A stretch of 64,000 nt of DNA from Salinibacterium xinjiangense (GTDB taxonomy: Bacteria; Actinomycetota; Actinomycetes; Actinomycetales; Microbacteriaceae), in the NCBI RefSeq assembly GCF_014645015.1, contig NZ_BMLC01000001.1:882585-946584 (forward strand), in the 5' to 3' direction. A program made the position numbers and the translations under genes. Shown here piece by piece: positions 17,495-27,734 of the stretch. The number at the start of each line of letters is the position of its first letter. Position 1 is the first letter of the stretch. The notes beneath the pieces were generated by a model. The model was not told the DNA's origin, did not search any database, and worked only from the letters and a program-made list of their open reading frames with translations.

Positions 17495-18883
17495 TCAGCC
17501 TTCGGGAGTGAGGTCCCTGGGCCGAGCGGATTCCTGGGCCCCACCCGTAGGGGTGGGAGTCTGTGTGCCCCGCGGGGCTGCGGGTACCGGCGTCTCGTCG
17601 AGAGCCGACCTGCGGCCTCGCGTGAGCAGCCCGATGATGGACGGCTTTCCCTGGCGCTTCGAGTACACGTCGATGCCCACGGCGAGAAGCAGCACGAGGC
17701 CCTTGATCATCTGCACACGGTCGGCGCCGACACTGAGAAGCTGAAGTCCGTTATTGAGGACGGCGATGACGAGGCCACCGATGATCGAGCCGGCGACGGT
17801 GCCGATGCCACCTGACACTGCGGCGCCACCGATGAACACGGCGGCAATCGCGTCCAGCTCCCAGCCGACGCCATCACCGGGACCGGATGCCACCGACCGG
17901 GCGATCCACAGCATTCCGGCGAGCGCGGCGATGATCGACATGTTCGCCATCACGAAGAAGTTGACCTTGCGGATGTTGACGCCAGAGAGCTCTGCCGCCC
18001 TCCAGTTGCCACCCACGGCATAGATGTGGCGACCGATGGTCGTGTTGTTCGTGAGGAACGAGTAGCCCAGCACGAGCACGCCGAGGATGACCCCCGCAAC
18101 CGGGAAGCTCGTGCCGATGCGGCCCGATGCGAAGAGCAGCGTCGCGGCGACGACGACCGCCAGCACGACGACCACTTTGACGACGCTCACCCACAGCGGT
18201 GCCTGGTCTGCGCCCATCTTGGCCTGGTTCCGACGAAGGCGGCGCTCCTGCCAGATGATGGCGATGGCCACCAGGAGCCCCAGTATGAGGGTGGGGTTCG
18301 AGAAACCGAAATCCGGCCCGAAGTCGGGCAGGAATCCCCCACCGATGAACGCGAACTCGCGCGGGACCGGGATGGAGGTCGAGTTGCCGACGAACTGGTT
18401 GGCGCCGCGGAAGATGAGCATCCCGGCAAGAGTCACGATGAACGCGGGGACTCCGACGTAGGCGACCCACCACCCCTGCCATGCCCCGACGAGGGCACCG
18501 ATGACGAGACCGACGATGATGCCGATGAAGACCGTGAGCAGCGAAGCGAGCCCATCGGGGAGCCCGGGGAAGCTGAGCCCCTTCATGACCTGCGCGACCA
18601 CAATGCCGACGAAGGCCGCCACCGAGCCCACCGAGAGATCGATGTGGCCAGCGACAATGACCATCACCATCCCCACGGCGAGGATGAGCACGTAGGCATT
18701 TCCGTTGACGAGGTTGATGAGGTTCGTCGAGTCGAGAGTCTTGCCACCGGTGAGAATCTGGAACAGCGCGATGATGACGATCAGCGCGCCCAGAATGCCG
18801 AACTGTCGACCGCCGCCGCTGAACATCTTGCGAAGGTCTCGAATGCCCCCGGACTTCTCCGGCCTGGTTGTCACATCAGTCAT
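17495..18883 (-). CDS. mmsB: Multiple-monosaccharide ABC transporter permease (MmsB type), copy 1
   Basis: This 462-residue CUT2 membrane subunit has multiple hydrophobic segments and the family patterns [17 protein letters not shown] (about residues 80-96), [16 protein letters not shown] and [19 protein letters not shown]. Unlike copy 2 (407 residues), it has a polar C-terminal tail of about 35 residues rich in Pro, Thr and Arg. Its ATG overlaps the TGA of mmsA (ATGA). The binding-protein gene follows 48 nt downstream. Confidence 0.93.
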   Translation of the reverse strand: MTDVTTRPEKSGGIRDLRKMFSGGGRQFGILGALIVIIALFQILTGGKTLDSTNLINLVNGNAYVLILAVGMVMVIVAGHIDLSVGSVAAFVGIVVAQVMKGLSFPGLPDGLASLLTVFIGIIVGLVIGALVGAWQGWWVAYVGVPAFIVTLAGMLIFRGANQFVGNSTSIPVPREFAFIGGGFLPDFGPDFGFSNPTLILGLLVAIAIIWQERRLRRNQAKMGADQAPLWVSVVKVVVVLAVVVAATLLFASGRIGTSFPVAGVILGVLVLGYSFLTNNTTIGRHIYAVGGNWRAAELSGVNIRKVNFFVMANMSIIAALAGMLWIARSVASGPGDGVGWELDAIAAVFIGGAAVSGGIGTVAGSIIGGLVIAVLNNGLQLLSVGADRVQMIKGLVLLLAVGIDVYSKRQGKPSIIGLLTRGRRSALDETPVPAAPRGTQTPTPTGGAQESARPRDLTPEG

Positions 18884-20442
18884 AGCTTCGGGGCTTTCTT
18901 CTCGGTGGAGGTCATGCTCTTCATCAGCGTTTCCGGGTCGGCACGGTCGGCGGAGATCTCGCTCGTGATCGCACCCTCGAAGATCGTGTAGATCCTGTCT
19001 GAGACTCCCAGCAGCTCGGGCAGCTCAGACGAGATCATGATCACGCCCTTGCCCTGTGCCGCCAGCTCGCGGATGATTGCATAGATTTCGGTCTTAGCGC
19101 CCACGTCGATACCGCGGGTGGGCTCATCCAGGATCAGGATGTCGGGATCGGTAAACATCCACTTCGCCAACACCACCTTCTGCTGGTTTCCCCCGGAGAG
19201 TTTGTTGACGCCCTCGTAGACCGTCGGTGTCTTGATGCGCAGGCTCTTGCGGTACTTCTCAGAGACCTGGTACTCCGCGACCTCATCAACCACATCAGCT
19301 TTCGAGATCTTCGAGAGTTTGGCCGAGACGATCGATCGCTTGATGTCGTCGAGGAGGTTCAGGCCGAGAGCCTTACGGTCTTCGCTCACGTAGGCGATGC
19401 CGTTCTCGATAGCCTCGCCGACGTTACGGACGCGGATCTCTTTGCCATCCTTGATGAGGGTGCCTGAGAGGAAGTTGCCATACGACCTGCCGAAGATGCT
19501 CATCGCGAGCTCGGTGCGGCCAGCCCCCATGAGACCGGCGAAACCGACGACCTCACCACGCCGGACGGTGAAACTTGAGTTCTTGACGACCATGCGGTCG
19601 GCGGCCAGTGGATGCTGCACGTTCCAGTTCCTGACCTCGAAGAAGATCTCTCCGATGTGAGGATTGCGCTCGGGGAAGCGGTTGTCGAGCGTGCGACCGA
19701 CCATCCCGCGGATGATGCGATCCTCATCGACACCATCGTCCCTGACGTTGAGAGTCTCGATGGTCCTGCCATCCCGGATGATGGTGATCTCATCCGAGAT
19801 CGCCTCGATCTCGTTCAGCTTGTGCGAGATCATGATCGACGTGATTCCGCGGCCCTTGAGGCCGCGCAGAAGGTCGAGCAGATGCTGGGAATCCGACTCA
19901 TTGAGTGCAGCAGTCGGTTCATCCAGGATCAGGAGCTTCACCGATTTGTGCAGGGCCTTGGCGATCTCGACCAACTGCTGCTTGCCGACGCCGATGTCTT
20001 TGATGAGGGTGTCCGGGTCATCCGAGAGGCCCACGCGAGCCAGCAGCTCTCGTGCCATGCTCTTTGCGGCGACCCAGTCGATCACGCCGCGCTTCGTCGG
20101 CTCGTTGCCGAGGAAGATGTTTTCGGTGATCGACAGCAGCGGGATGAGCGCGAGCTCCTGGTGGATGATGACGATGCCGGCGCTCTCGCTCTGGCGGATG
20201 TTGCTGAAGCGAACCTCGGCGCCTCCGTAGATGATGTCGCCGGTGTAGCTGCCGTAAGGATAGACGCCGGACAGGACCTTCATGAGGGTGGATTTGCCTG
20301 CGCCGTTCTCACCGCAGATCGCGTGGATCTCACCGGCCTTGACCGTGAGGGTGACATCGTCAAGCGCCTTCACACCGGGGAACTCCTTGGTGATGCCGCG
20401 CATCTCCAGGATGGTCGGCTCAGTGTTGCCTGCCAGTTCCAC
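18880..20442 (-). CDS. mmsA: Multiple-monosaccharide ABC transporter ATPase (MmsA type), copy 1
   Basis: This 520-residue protein contains two tandem ABC domains, as usual for CUT2 importers. The first has Walker [11 protein letters not shown] (about residue 44), the degenerate signature VGKQQ and Walker [10 protein letters not shown]. The second has a degenerate Walker A (GLMGAGRTE), signature LSGGNQQKV and Walker [11 protein letters not shown]. The start is GTG at 20442, with GGAGG seven bases before it. It heads the operon mmsA-mmsB-chvE and is divergent from the ROK regulator at 20643, which is the most obvious candidate controller. Confidence 0.94.
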   Translation of the reverse strand: MELAGNTEPTILEMRGITKEFPGVKALDDVTLTVKAGEIHAICGENGAGKSTLMKVLSGVYPYGSYTGDIIYGGAEVRFSNIRQSESAGIVIIHQELALIPLLSITENIFLGNEPTKRGVIDWVAAKSMARELLARVGLSDDPDTLIKDIGVGKQQLVEIAKALHKSVKLLILDEPTAALNESDSQHLLDLLRGLKGRGITSIMISHKLNEIEAISDEITIIRDGRTIETLNVRDDGVDEDRIIRGMVGRTLDNRFPERNPHIGEIFFEVRNWNVQHPLAADRMVVKNSSFTVRRGEVVGFAGLMGAGRTELAMSIFGRSYGNFLSGTLIKDGKEIRVRNVGEAIENGIAYVSEDRKALGLNLLDDIKRSIVSAKLSKISKADVVDEVAEYQVSEKYRKSLRIKTPTVYEGVNKLSGGNQQKVVLAKWMFTDPDILILDEPTRGIDVGAKTEIYAIIRELAAQGKGVIMISSELPELLGVSDRIYTIFEGAITSEISADRADPETLMKSMTSTEKKAPKL

Positions 20443-20499
20443 AGCTTGACCTCCGCGTCAGGGCCTCGCACGACCTATTAAGTGCATTGCGCCTACGAG

Positions 20500-20528
20500 A
20501 ATCTAACCCCGCGCAGCCTTGGCGTCAA
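20500..20528 (-). promoter_or_regulatory. Promoter of the first mmsA-mmsB-chvE operon
   Basis: On the minus strand TTGACG (20528-20523) and TAGATT (20505-20500) are 17 nt apart, placing the transcription start about 50 nt before the GTG of mmsA. The rest of the 200-nt divergent region toward the ROK gene is A/T-richer than its surroundings; no clear operator palindrome is evident. Confidence 0.55.
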
Positions 20529-20642
20529 ATAGTGAAGACAAGACACACCAAATCGTGATCTTCGCGCAATGTCACAGGGCCATTTGTTGTCTCATCCACC
20601 TATAACATCCGCTCAAACACGGCAAAAGGGTAGGATCTCGAT

Positions 20643-21818
20643 GTGCAGAGTCGACACCCACCGCCGGGTTCCCAGACTTCACTACGCGAAGCCAATCGCG
20701 CTCGAATCGTCGAATCCCTCAAACGCCATGGACACCTGACCCAGGTGGAACTCGCCGGCGCGACGGGGCTGTCTGCCGCAACGATCTCCAATATCGTCAA
20801 AGAGTTGTCCGGCGCCGGCGTCGTCAACACCGCAGCCACCTCCCGCAGCGGCCGCCGCGCCGTCGAGGTCACCCTCGCACGGCGTCAGGGACTCGTCGCC
20901 GGACTGCACATCTCCAAACGACACCTTCGGGTAGCCATCTCGGACGTCGATCGTACGGTAGTTGCCGAAAACCACCTTCCATTGGCCGCGGACCACCGCC
21001 ACGACCGCGAAATGGACCGTGCAGCCCTGCTCATCGGTGACATGGTTGAGGCGCTCGATGCCAGCCTGAGCGACGTACTCGTGCTCGGAATGGCACTGCC
21101 CCACCCCATCGACCCGGCCAGCGGCGTCATCTCAACCCCGGGACTAATGCGGGGGTGGGACGGCGTTGCGATCGCGGACTCGATGAGTGAGCGCATCCGG
21201 CTGCCCGTTTTCGTCGATACCGAGGCCAACCTCGGCGGCCTCGCCGAACTCAGATCCGGGGCCGCGAGAGGCTTCACCAGTGCCGTCTACATCAGGGTCG
21301 GCTACTCGATCGGCGGCAGCCTGCTCATAAATGGCTTCCCCTATAGGGGCGGATCGGGCCGTGCAGGCGAGGTCGGCCACGTCATGATCGACCCCCACGG
21401 CCCGCTGTGCGGCTGCGGTAATAGGGGGTGCCTCGAGGCGTTCGCCGGTGGACCCGCCCTGCTTGAACTGTTTCGGGGTGACCCCGGAATCCATCGCCTG
21501 CGAGACCTGCTGCTGCGTGCTGAGGCCGGCGATTCCGGCGCGCGGCGCGCTATCGCGGACGCCGGGCGTCACATCGGTGCTGCCGCAGCGACGGTCAGCA
21601 CTCTCTTCGACCCGGAGCTCGTGGTGATCGGAGGCGAGATGGCTGAGGCTGGAGAACTGCTCCTCGCACCGTTGCGGCACGAGTTGGAGAGGGCGACGAT
21701 CGGGGCGAATGCTCCCGAGGTTGTGACAGGAACCCTCGGTGACCGGGCTGCCGTACTCGGGTGCCTGGCAGCGGCAATCGATAACGTAGCCGCCGAGTGG
21801 AAGCCGCAACTACGATGA
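20643..21818 (+). CDS. ROK-family transcriptional regulator (NagC/XylR type)
   Basis: This 391-residue protein has an N-terminal winged helix (REANRARIVESLKRHG, then LSAATISNIVKEL, residues 15-55) and a ROK sugar-kinase-like domain. The ROK zinc motif is present as CGCGNRGCLEAF near residue 258, so it may bind a sugar ligand. The start is GTG at 20643; an ATG two bases earlier is in another frame. It is divergent from the first mms operon, and its TGA overlaps a possible ATG of the downstream orphan ATPase gene, implying co-transcription. A monosaccharide-responsive repressor of one or both mms systems is the likely role, by position. Confidence 0.9.
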   Translation: MQSRHPPPGSQTSLREANRARIVESLKRHGHLTQVELAGATGLSAATISNIVKELSGAGVVNTAATSRSGRRAVEVTLARRQGLVAGLHISKRHLRVAISDVDRTVVAENHLPLAADHRHDREMDRAALLIGDMVEALDASLSDVLVLGMALPHPIDPASGVISTPGLMRGWDGVAIADSMSERIRLPVFVDTEANLGGLAELRSGAARGFTSAVYIRVGYSIGGSLLINGFPYRGGSGRAGEVGHVMIDPHGPLCGCGNRGCLEAFAGGPALLELFRGDPGIHRLRDLLLRAEAGDSGARRAIADAGRHIGAAAATVSTLFDPELVVIGGEMAEAGELLLAPLRHELERATIGANAPEVVTGTLGDRAAVLGCLAAAIDNVAAEWKPQLR

Positions 21819-21883
21819 CCAGCACGGAGTTCGACGGACCCAGCACAGTGAACGAGGCGCAGATTCGCACCGAGGAGAAACCG

Positions 21884-22660
21884 ATGAGCCAGGCATCGCC
21901 TGCTGCAGTGACGCAGCCGACCATGCAGCCACTCGTCTCGATGAACGGCATCAGCAAGAACTTCGGAGCGATCCGTGCCCTGGCCAGCGTCGATCTCGAG
22001 GTGTATCCGGGCGAGGTCGTCGCGCTCGTGGGAGATAACGGTGCGGGGAAATCCACCCTGGTCAAGATTCTTGCCGGAGTATTCAAACCGGATGCTGGCA
22101 GCATCAGTCTCGGCGGTACGCCGGTGATCATCGGCAACACCGCCGAGGCCTACGAGCTCGGTATCGCCACGGTATTCCAGGACCTGGCGCTGTGCGACAA
22201 CCTCGACGTCGTCAGCAACCTCTGGCTCGGCCGAGAACTGAACGTACGCGGCGTGCTCGATCATGTGGGAATGGAAACACGCTCGTGGGCGCTGCTTCGC
22301 GAACTCAGTGCGCGCATCCCGTCAGTGCGCGCGCGTGTCTCGACTCTGTCTGGCGGCCAACGGCAGACGGTGGCGATCGCCAGGTCACTCATCGGTGAGC
22401 CGACCATCGTCATCCTGGATGAGCCGACCGCCGCACTCGGAGTCGCTGCCGCCGCCGAGGTACTGAACCTCATCGAACGCCTGCGGGAGCGCGGTCTCGG
22501 CGTCATCGTGATCAGCCACAACATCACCGACGTTCAGGCCGTCTCTGATCGCATCATCGTGCTGCGGCTCGGGCGCAACAACGGGCACTTCCGCACCGAC
22601 GACGTGACAAACGAGATAGTGATCTCGGCGATCACGGGCGCATCCGACTACTCCCGCTGA
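21884..22660 (+). CDS. Orphan sugar ABC transporter ATPase (single ABC domain, CUT2-like)
   Basis: This 258-residue protein has one complete ABC domain: Walker A GDNGAGKST, signature LSGGQRQ and Walker [12 protein letters not shown], then a switch His in ISHNI. It resembles the N-terminal half of ribose- or fructose-type (FrcA-like) ATPases and lacks the second domain. The ATG at 21884 has a strong GAGGAGA upstream. The ATG at 21815, overlapping the ROK stop (ATGA), is an alternative that adds 23 residues. No permease or binding protein follows on the same strand; the gene runs into the convergent second mms operon. Its membrane partner is not evident here. Confidence 0.85.
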   Translation: MSQASPAAVTQPTMQPLVSMNGISKNFGAIRALASVDLEVYPGEVVALVGDNGAGKSTLVKILAGVFKPDAGSISLGGTPVIIGNTAEAYELGIATVFQDLALCDNLDVVSNLWLGRELNVRGVLDHVGMETRSWALLRELSARIPSVRARVSTLSGGQRQTVAIARSLIGEPTIVILDEPTAALGVAAAAEVLNLIERLRERGLGVIVISHNITDVQAVSDRIIVLRLGRNNGHFRTDDVTNEIVISAITGASDYSR

Positions 22661-22677
22661 CGAGCAGCGAACATGAC

Positions 22678-22710
22678 GGATGCCCGGCCGCGAATCGCGA
22701 CCGGGCATCC
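22678..22710. terminator. Bidirectional hairpin between convergent genes
   Basis: A perfect ten-pair stem (GGATGCCCGG with CCGGGCATCC) encloses a second small palindrome (CGCGAATCGCG). It lies exactly between the end of the orphan ATPase gene and the end of the second mmsB. No strong T tract follows on either side, so termination could be intrinsic but weak. Confidence 0.65.
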
Positions 22711-22724
22711 GAATGCTGTTGGGG

Positions 22725-23948
22725 TCAGCGACCACCCGAACGGCGCTTGTTGAACACGTCGAAAGCGACCGCGAACAACAGCACGAGCCCCTTCACCGCC
22801 TGCTGCCATTCGATGCCGATGCCCAGGATCGACATGCCGTTGTTCAGCACACCGATGATCAGGCCACCGATGATGGCGCCACCGATGGTGCCGACGCCGC
22901 CCTGAACTGCGGCTCCACCGATGAAGGCCGCCGAGATGGCTTCGAGCTCGAAACCGTCGCCAGCCTTGGGGCCTGCGAGGTTGAGTCGCGCCGTGAAGAC
23001 CAGGCCGGCGAGCGCCGCGAGCACACCCATGTTCACGAAGATGTAGAAGTCGACCTGGCGGGTCTTGACGCCGCTCAGTTCTGCTGCGTGACGGTTTCCA
23101 CCGATCGCGTAAATGTGGCGGCCGAAGACACTGCGGTTGGTGACGACGCCGTAGATCATCACGAGGACGGCGAGCACAATCAGCGTGACGGGGATGCCCT
23201 TGAACGTGGCGAGCGCATACGCGAAGGCTCCGACACCGATCGTCACGATGACGAGCTTGCCGACGAACCACCCGAGCGGCTCGACTTCTTGTCCGTAACT
23301 CTCCCGAGCACGACGGGTGCGCAGGCTCTGTATGACGAACGCGATGATCGTGATGGCGGCGACACCCATCGTCAACGGATCGACCGCGAACTCTCCGAAC
23401 ACGTTCGTCAGGAAGCCGTTACCGAGCGCGCGGTACTCCGCCGGGAAAGAACCGATGTTCGTGTTGCCGAGCACTACGAGCGCAAGCCCCCTGAATATGA
23501 GCATGCCGGCCAGGGTCACGATGAACGCCGGTATTCCGACGTACGCGATCCAGAATCCCTGCCAGGCCCCGACCAGCGCACCGATCACCAGGGATAGCAG
23601 GATGGCGGCCCACCAGGGCATACCGGCATCCCGGATCAACACACCGGATACGGCGCCGACGAAGGCCGCCACCGACCCGACCGACAGGTCGATATGGCCC
23701 GCGACGATCACCATCACCATGCCGATCGCGAGAATCAGGATGTACCCGTTCTGCACGATCAAGTTGGAGATATTCTGCGGGCGGAGCAGGATCCCGTTGG
23801 TCAGGAAGGAGAACAACACGACGACCGCGATGAGCGCCAGAAAGATGCCGTTCTTTCCAAGATCGGTGATGATGTGGCTCAGCGATGAGGCCAGGCGGGC
23901 GGGCGCTGGCCCCACGGCCTCGGCTGGTTTGGTGTTCGTGTCGGTCAT
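22725..23948 (-). CDS. mmsB: Multiple-monosaccharide ABC transporter permease (MmsB type), copy 2
   Basis: This 407-residue CUT2 permease is a paralogue of the copy at 17495-18883. It shares [35 protein letters not shown] and GGAAVQGGVGTIGGAIIGG, but ends shortly after the last helix (FDVFNKRRSGGR) without the long polar tail of copy 1. It is the last gene of the operon chvE-mmsA-mmsB, 32 nt after mmsA, and is followed by the convergent hairpin. Confidence 0.93.
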   Translation of the reverse strand: MTDTNTKPAEAVGPAPARLASSLSHIITDLGKNGIFLALIAVVVLFSFLTNGILLRPQNISNLIVQNGYILILAIGMVMVIVAGHIDLSVGSVAAFVGAVSGVLIRDAGMPWWAAILLSLVIGALVGAWQGFWIAYVGIPAFIVTLAGMLIFRGLALVVLGNTNIGSFPAEYRALGNGFLTNVFGEFAVDPLTMGVAAITIIAFVIQSLRTRRARESYGQEVEPLGWFVGKLVIVTIGVGAFAYALATFKGIPVTLIVLAVLVMIYGVVTNRSVFGRHIYAIGGNRHAAELSGVKTRQVDFYIFVNMGVLAALAGLVFTARLNLAGPKAGDGFELEAISAAFIGGAAVQGGVGTIGGAIIGGLIIGVLNNGMSILGIGIEWQQAVKGLVLLFAVAFDVFNKRRSGGR

Positions 23949-23980
23949 GTTCGTACTCCTTCGGCGGGTTCTTGGTCCCG

Positions 23981-25510
23981 CTAGCGGGGTGATTCCATGG
24001 TCATGAGGGTGAGAACGGCTTCTGGCGTCGCCTCGGCGATCGGCAGTTCACCGGTGATCCGGCCTTCAGAGATGGCGTAGATGCGATCGCAGATCCCCAG
24101 GAGCTCTGGCAGCTCCGACGAGATGACGATGACGCCCTTACCCTCGGCCGCGAGTTTGTTGATGATCGTGTAGATCTCGTACTTGGCGCCGACGTCGATG
24201 CCACGGGTCGGTTCATCGAGGATGAGCACATCGGGATTCGAGTAGATCCACTTGCTCAACACGACCTTCTGCTGGTTACCGCCCGAAAGCTTTCCAGTCT
24301 TCGCCAGCACGGTCGGTGCCTTGATGTTCATGCTCTTGCGGTACTCGTTGGCGACCTTGAACTCTTCGTTGTCGTTGACCAAACCCAGATTCGAGAGCCG
24401 GTCCAGTGCCGCCATCGAAATGTTGCGTTTGATGTCTTCGATGAGGTTCAGGCCGTACTGCTTCCGATCCTCTGTGGCGTATGCCAGACCGTTCTTGATG
24501 GCCTCAGACACCGTGCGGGTCTGGATCTCCTGCCCACTCTTGAACACCTTGCCCGTGATGCGGCTACCGTAGCTTCGGCCGAACAGGCTCATGGCGAATT
24601 CGGTGCGACCAGCGCCCATGAGCCCGGCGATTCCGACGATCTCGCCGCGGTGCACGTTGAGGTTGACGTTGTCGACCATCACGCGGGTCGGATCCTGGGG
24701 GTGGTGTGCCGTCCAGTTCTCGACGCGCAGGATCTCTTCCCCGATGTGGGGAGTGTGATCGGGATACCGGTGTTCGAGGTCGCGCCCGACCATGTCCTTG
24801 ATGATGCGCTCTTCTGTGACGTCCGACTTCCCGATCGTCTCTATCGTCTTGCCGTCACGGATGACCGTGACCGAGTCCGCGATCTTCTTAATCTCGTTCA
24901 GTTTGTGGCTGATGATGATCGACGTGATCCCCTGCTGCTTGAGGTGCAGGATCAGGTCGAGCAGGTGATCGGAGTCTTCATCGTTCAGGGCCGCGGTCGG
25001 CTCGTCGAGGATGAGCAGCTTCACGCGCTTGGAGAGGGCCTTAGCGATCTCGACGAGCTGCTGCTTGCCGACGCCGATGTCCATGATCCGAGTCGTGGGA
25101 TTTTCGCGCAGGCCGACGCGCGCGAGCAGCTTAGCTGCCTCGTCGTTCGTCTTGTTCCAGTCGATCAAGCCCAGGGCGCCCCTGACCTCGTTATTGAGAA
25201 AGATGTTCTCGGCGATCGACAGGTAGGGGCTCAGCGCCAGCTCTTGGTGGATGATCACGATGCCGACAGCCTCGCTGTCACGAATGTCTTTGAACGAGAC
25301 GACATCGTTCTCGAAGACGATGTCGCCCTCGTATGAACCGTGCGGGTAGACCCCGGACAGCACCTTCATCAGGGTGGATTTACCGGCGCCGTTCTCACCG
25401 CAGATGGCGTGGATCTCGCCACGACCGACCTCGAGGGTCACTTCCTGGAGGGCTTTTACGCCCGGGAACGTCTTGGTGATGGAACGCATTTCCAGGATGT
25501 TGGTCGTCAC
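23981..25510 (-). CDS. mmsA: Multiple-monosaccharide ABC transporter ATPase (MmsA type), copy 2
   Basis: This 509-residue ATPase has two ABC domains. Domain 1 has Walker [16 protein letters not shown] in place of the signature, and LLILDEPTA. Domain 2 has [18 protein letters not shown] and LILDEPTRG. It is closely similar in layout to copy 1 (18880-20442), so the two systems are paralogous importers rather than parts of one. It is the middle gene of the operon. A strong hairpin (25564-25596) separates it from the upstream binding-protein gene, which probably lowers its expression relative to that gene. Confidence 0.94.
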   Translation of the reverse strand: MTTNILEMRSITKTFPGVKALQEVTLEVGRGEIHAICGENGAGKSTLMKVLSGVYPHGSYEGDIVFENDVVSFKDIRDSEAVGIVIIHQELALSPYLSIAENIFLNNEVRGALGLIDWNKTNDEAAKLLARVGLRENPTTRIMDIGVGKQQLVEIAKALSKRVKLLILDEPTAALNDEDSDHLLDLILHLKQQGITSIIISHKLNEIKKIADSVTVIRDGKTIETIGKSDVTEERIIKDMVGRDLEHRYPDHTPHIGEEILRVENWTAHHPQDPTRVMVDNVNLNVHRGEIVGIAGLMGAGRTEFAMSLFGRSYGSRITGKVFKSGQEIQTRTVSEAIKNGLAYATEDRKQYGLNLIEDIKRNISMAALDRLSNLGLVNDNEEFKVANEYRKSMNIKAPTVLAKTGKLSGGNQQKVVLSKWIYSNPDVLILDEPTRGIDVGAKYEIYTIINKLAAEGKGVIVISSELPELLGICDRIYAISEGRITGELPIAEATPEAVLTLMTMESPR

Positions 25511-25563
25511 GGGCTTCCGGCTTCCTTGTCGAACGGCTTGAGGTGAGCGTAGTGGTTCGAAGT

Positions 25564-25596
25564 GCCGGTGGCGGGGATGTCCTCCCCGCCACCGGC
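25564..25596 (-). promoter_or_regulatory. Perfect intercistronic hairpin between chvE and mmsA (copy 2)
   Basis: A perfect 14-bp stem (GCCGGTGGCGGGGA with its complement) closes a five-base loop. No T tract follows in the minus direction, so it is more likely an mRNA-stabilising or partly terminating element than a full terminator. It would leave the binding-protein mRNA in excess over the ATPase and permease mRNAs. Confidence 0.7.
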
Positions 25597-25624
25597 GGTG
25601 GTGTTGCTGGTTCTCAGAGCTGGA

Positions 25625-26749
25625 TTACAGGCCGAGCTCCGCGGCGGTCCAGTATCCGGTGTCGACGAGAGCTTCCGTGACGTTGTCCTTCGTGACCTGG
25701 ATGGGCTCGAGGAGGTAGGACGGAACAACCTTGACCTTGTTGTCGTAGGTCTCGGTGTCGTTGATTTCCGGCTTGTCACCGTTCAGCACGGCGATAGCCA
25801 TCCCAGCGGCGACCTTCGCGAGTTCGCGAGTGTCCTTGAAGATGGTCGCGTACTGCTCCCCCGCCAGGATTGCCTTGACCGAGTCGACCTCAGCGTCCTG
25901 GCCCGAGATGATCGGCCATTCTGCGCCGACCGAATATCCGGCGTCGGTGAGCGCGGAAATGATTCCACGCGAGATGCCGTCATACGGTGAGAGAACAGCG
26001 TTGACCTTGCTGCCATCCGAGTAGTTCGCCGTGAGGAGGTCCTCCATGCGGCTCTGTGCCTCGGCGCCGTCCCAGCGAAGGGTAGCGGCCTGCTCGATAT
26101 CGGTCTGCGTCGACTTGACGACGAGCGTCTTGTCATCGATGTACGGCTGGAGGACATCCATCGCGCCATTGAAGAAGAAGAACGCGTTGTTGTCGTCGAG
26201 TGATCCAGCGAACAGTTCGATGTTGAACGGCCCGGCAGGAGCTCCGTCGATCGGGGTTCCATCGAGCTCGGTGAGGCCGAGCCCGTTGAGGACCGTCCAC
26301 GCCTGCTGCTGGCCGACCAGGAAGTTGTCGAACGTGGCGTAGTAGTCGACGTTCGGCGAGTCCACGATCAGGCGGTCGTACGAGATCACGGGGATCTTGT
26401 CACCCGCTGCGGTCTCGAGCACGCTGGTGAGGGTGGTGCCGTCGATCGCGGCGATGATCAGGGCTTTCGCGCCCTTGGTGATCATGTTCTCGACCTGGCT
26501 GACCTGGGTGGGGATGTCGTCTTCTGCGTACTGCAGGTCGACGGTGAAGCCCTGGTCTTCCAGGGTCTTCTTGAGTGCGTTGCCGTCGGCGATCCAGCGC
26601 TCAGACGACTTCGTCGGCATAGCAACACCGATGAGGCCGCCGTCACCGCTTCCGGCGTCGCTGCCGCCACCGGCAGCCGGAGCGCAGGCCGCGAGGCCGA
26701 CAACCATGGCAGCTGCAGAGACGAGAGCGAATGCAGTTCTCTTCTTCAC
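25625..26749 (-). CDS. chvE: Multiple-monosaccharide-binding lipoprotein (ChvE type), copy 2
   Basis: This 374-residue CUT2 binding protein has a lipobox (VGLAAC, Cys at about residue 22) followed by a Gly/Ser-rich linker ([12 protein letters not shown]). The ligand domain shows [28 protein letters not shown] and VISYDRLI, parallel to copy 1. It is the first gene of its operon; 115 nt separate it from the araD gene upstream. That gap contains a GTGAACG half-site (26865-26871 region) like the arabinose operators, so L-arabinose is a plausible ligand. This is inference from position. Confidence 0.9.
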   Translation of the reverse strand: MKKRTAFALVSAAAMVVGLAACAPAAGGGSDAGSGDGGLIGVAMPTKSSERWIADGNALKKTLEDQGFTVDLQYAEDDIPTQVSQVENMITKGAKALIIAAIDGTTLTSVLETAAGDKIPVISYDRLIVDSPNVDYYATFDNFLVGQQQAWTVLNGLGLTELDGTPIDGAPAGPFNIELFAGSLDDNNAFFFFNGAMDVLQPYIDDKTLVVKSTQTDIEQAATLRWDGAEAQSRMEDLLTANYSDGSKVNAVLSPYDGISRGIISALTDAGYSVGAEWPIISGQDAEVDSVKAILAGEQYATIFKDTRELAKVAAGMAIAVLNGDKPEINDTETYDNKVKVVPSYLLEPIQVTKDNVTEALVDTGYWTAAELGL

Positions 26750-26864
26750 TGTGATTCCTTTCGATTAATGGACGTCATTGTCTTTTCTGGTGCAATGCGC
26801 TCGATCTCGTCCATGAAGATCGAGCCTCTGGCCAGGACGGGTCCTGGGGAGTGTGAGGGGACGT

Positions 26865-27575
26865 TCACGCCATTGACCTCTGGGCGTCCTGTCCGTAGTC
26901 GTTCTGGTAGCGGTGGAAAAGTGCGTCGATCGCATCCTGCGGGATGGCGATGGTCTGGCCGCCGGCTCTCGCGAGCTGAACGGTCCGGGCCGCGTCTTCG
27001 ACCATGACCGCGGCCTTGACGGCATCGCGCGGGCTGTGGCCGATGGTGAATGGGCCGTGATTTTGCATGAGCACGGCCCGCGAGCGGTGGCCCGTGAGGG
27101 TGTCCACTATGCCGTGCCCTATGGAGTCGTCACCGATGATCGCGAACGGCCCCACCGGGATCTCACCGCCGAACTCATCGGCCATGGCAGTGATAACACA
27201 CGGGATCGCCTCGCCGCGAGCCGCCCATGCGGTCGCATACGGGGAATGGGTGTGAACGACGCCGCCGACATCCGGCATATTCCGATAGACGTATGCGTGA
27301 GCAGCCGTATCGCTCGAGGGCTCACGTTCGCTACCGGGAGTGTTGGCCACGATGACACCGTCGAGATCGCACACGATCATGTTCTCGGGGCTCAGGTCGT
27401 CGTAGGACACCCCGCTCGGCTTGATCACGAAGGCGTCGGCCCCGGGGACGCGGCCAGAGATATTGCCTCCGGTCCAGACCACAAGTCCGTTCCGAACCAG
27501 CTCGGCATGAAGTTGCGAAACCTCCTCGCGAGTCCTGGCGATAGCAACTTCGACCTCAGGCGGAAAGGCGCTCAT
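26865..27575 (-). CDS. araD: L-ribulose-5-phosphate 4-epimerase, paralogue 1
   Basis: This class II aldolase-family enzyme of 236 residues converts L-ribulose 5-phosphate to D-xylulose 5-phosphate, the last step of L-arabinose breakdown. Metal ligands are visible in HTHSPYATAWA (about residues 97-99) and in QNHGPFTIG further on; the phosphate-binding WTGGNISGR motif is near residue 34. The ATG at 27575 is used because the upstream ATG at 27641 lies within the operator. A near-identical paralogue is at 31959-32666. This copy is a single gene with its own operator-bearing promoter, downstream of a LacI gene. Confidence 0.93.
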   Translation of the reverse strand: MSAFPPEVEVAIARTREEVSQLHAELVRNGLVVWTGGNISGRVPGADAFVIKPSGVSYDDLSPENMIVCDLDGVIVANTPGSEREPSSDTAAHAYVYRNMPDVGGVVHTHSPYATAWAARGEAIPCVITAMADEFGGEIPVGPFAIIGDDSIGHGIVDTLTGHRSRAVLMQNHGPFTIGHSPRDAVKAAVMVEDAARTVQLARAGGQTIAIPQDAIDALFHRYQNDYGQDAQRSMA

Positions 27576-27649
27576 GCCGCGACTCTCTCGTGCTCGCTGA
27601 GGTAGGGCATAAGACTCCGTTGTCGTGAGGATGGCAATCATGCGAACGG

Positions 27650-27707
27650 ATGTGACCGTTTCGCATTACCTGACTGAGACTACACGCGAAACGGTCACAT
27701 GTGTCAA
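27650..27707 (-). promoter_or_regulatory. araD promoter with paired operators
   Basis: A perfect 15-bp inverted repeat occupies 27650-27664 and 27686-27700 (ATGTGACCGTTTCGC and its complement), centre-to-centre 36 bp. On the minus strand TTGACA (27707-27702) and TGTAGT (27684-27679) are 17 nt apart. One operator arm therefore fills the spacer and the other lies just past the predicted transcription start. This is a classic repression layout, probably for one of the two LacI proteins of the arabinose region. Confidence 0.7.
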
Positions 27708-27734
27708 GACGCCGAGATAACCGAATGGTCACGA

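Noticed and set aside
17520-17590. GC-rich inverted repeats near the end of mmsB copy 1
   Set aside because: They lie inside the codons for the Pro/Thr-rich C-terminal tail and are explained by codon composition, with no terminator tail.
26800-26824. Eight-pair hairpin between araD and chvE copy 2 as a terminator
   Set aside because: The stem CTCGATCT/AGATCGAG is short, the nine-base loop is large, and no T tract follows in either direction, so it is not called as a feature.
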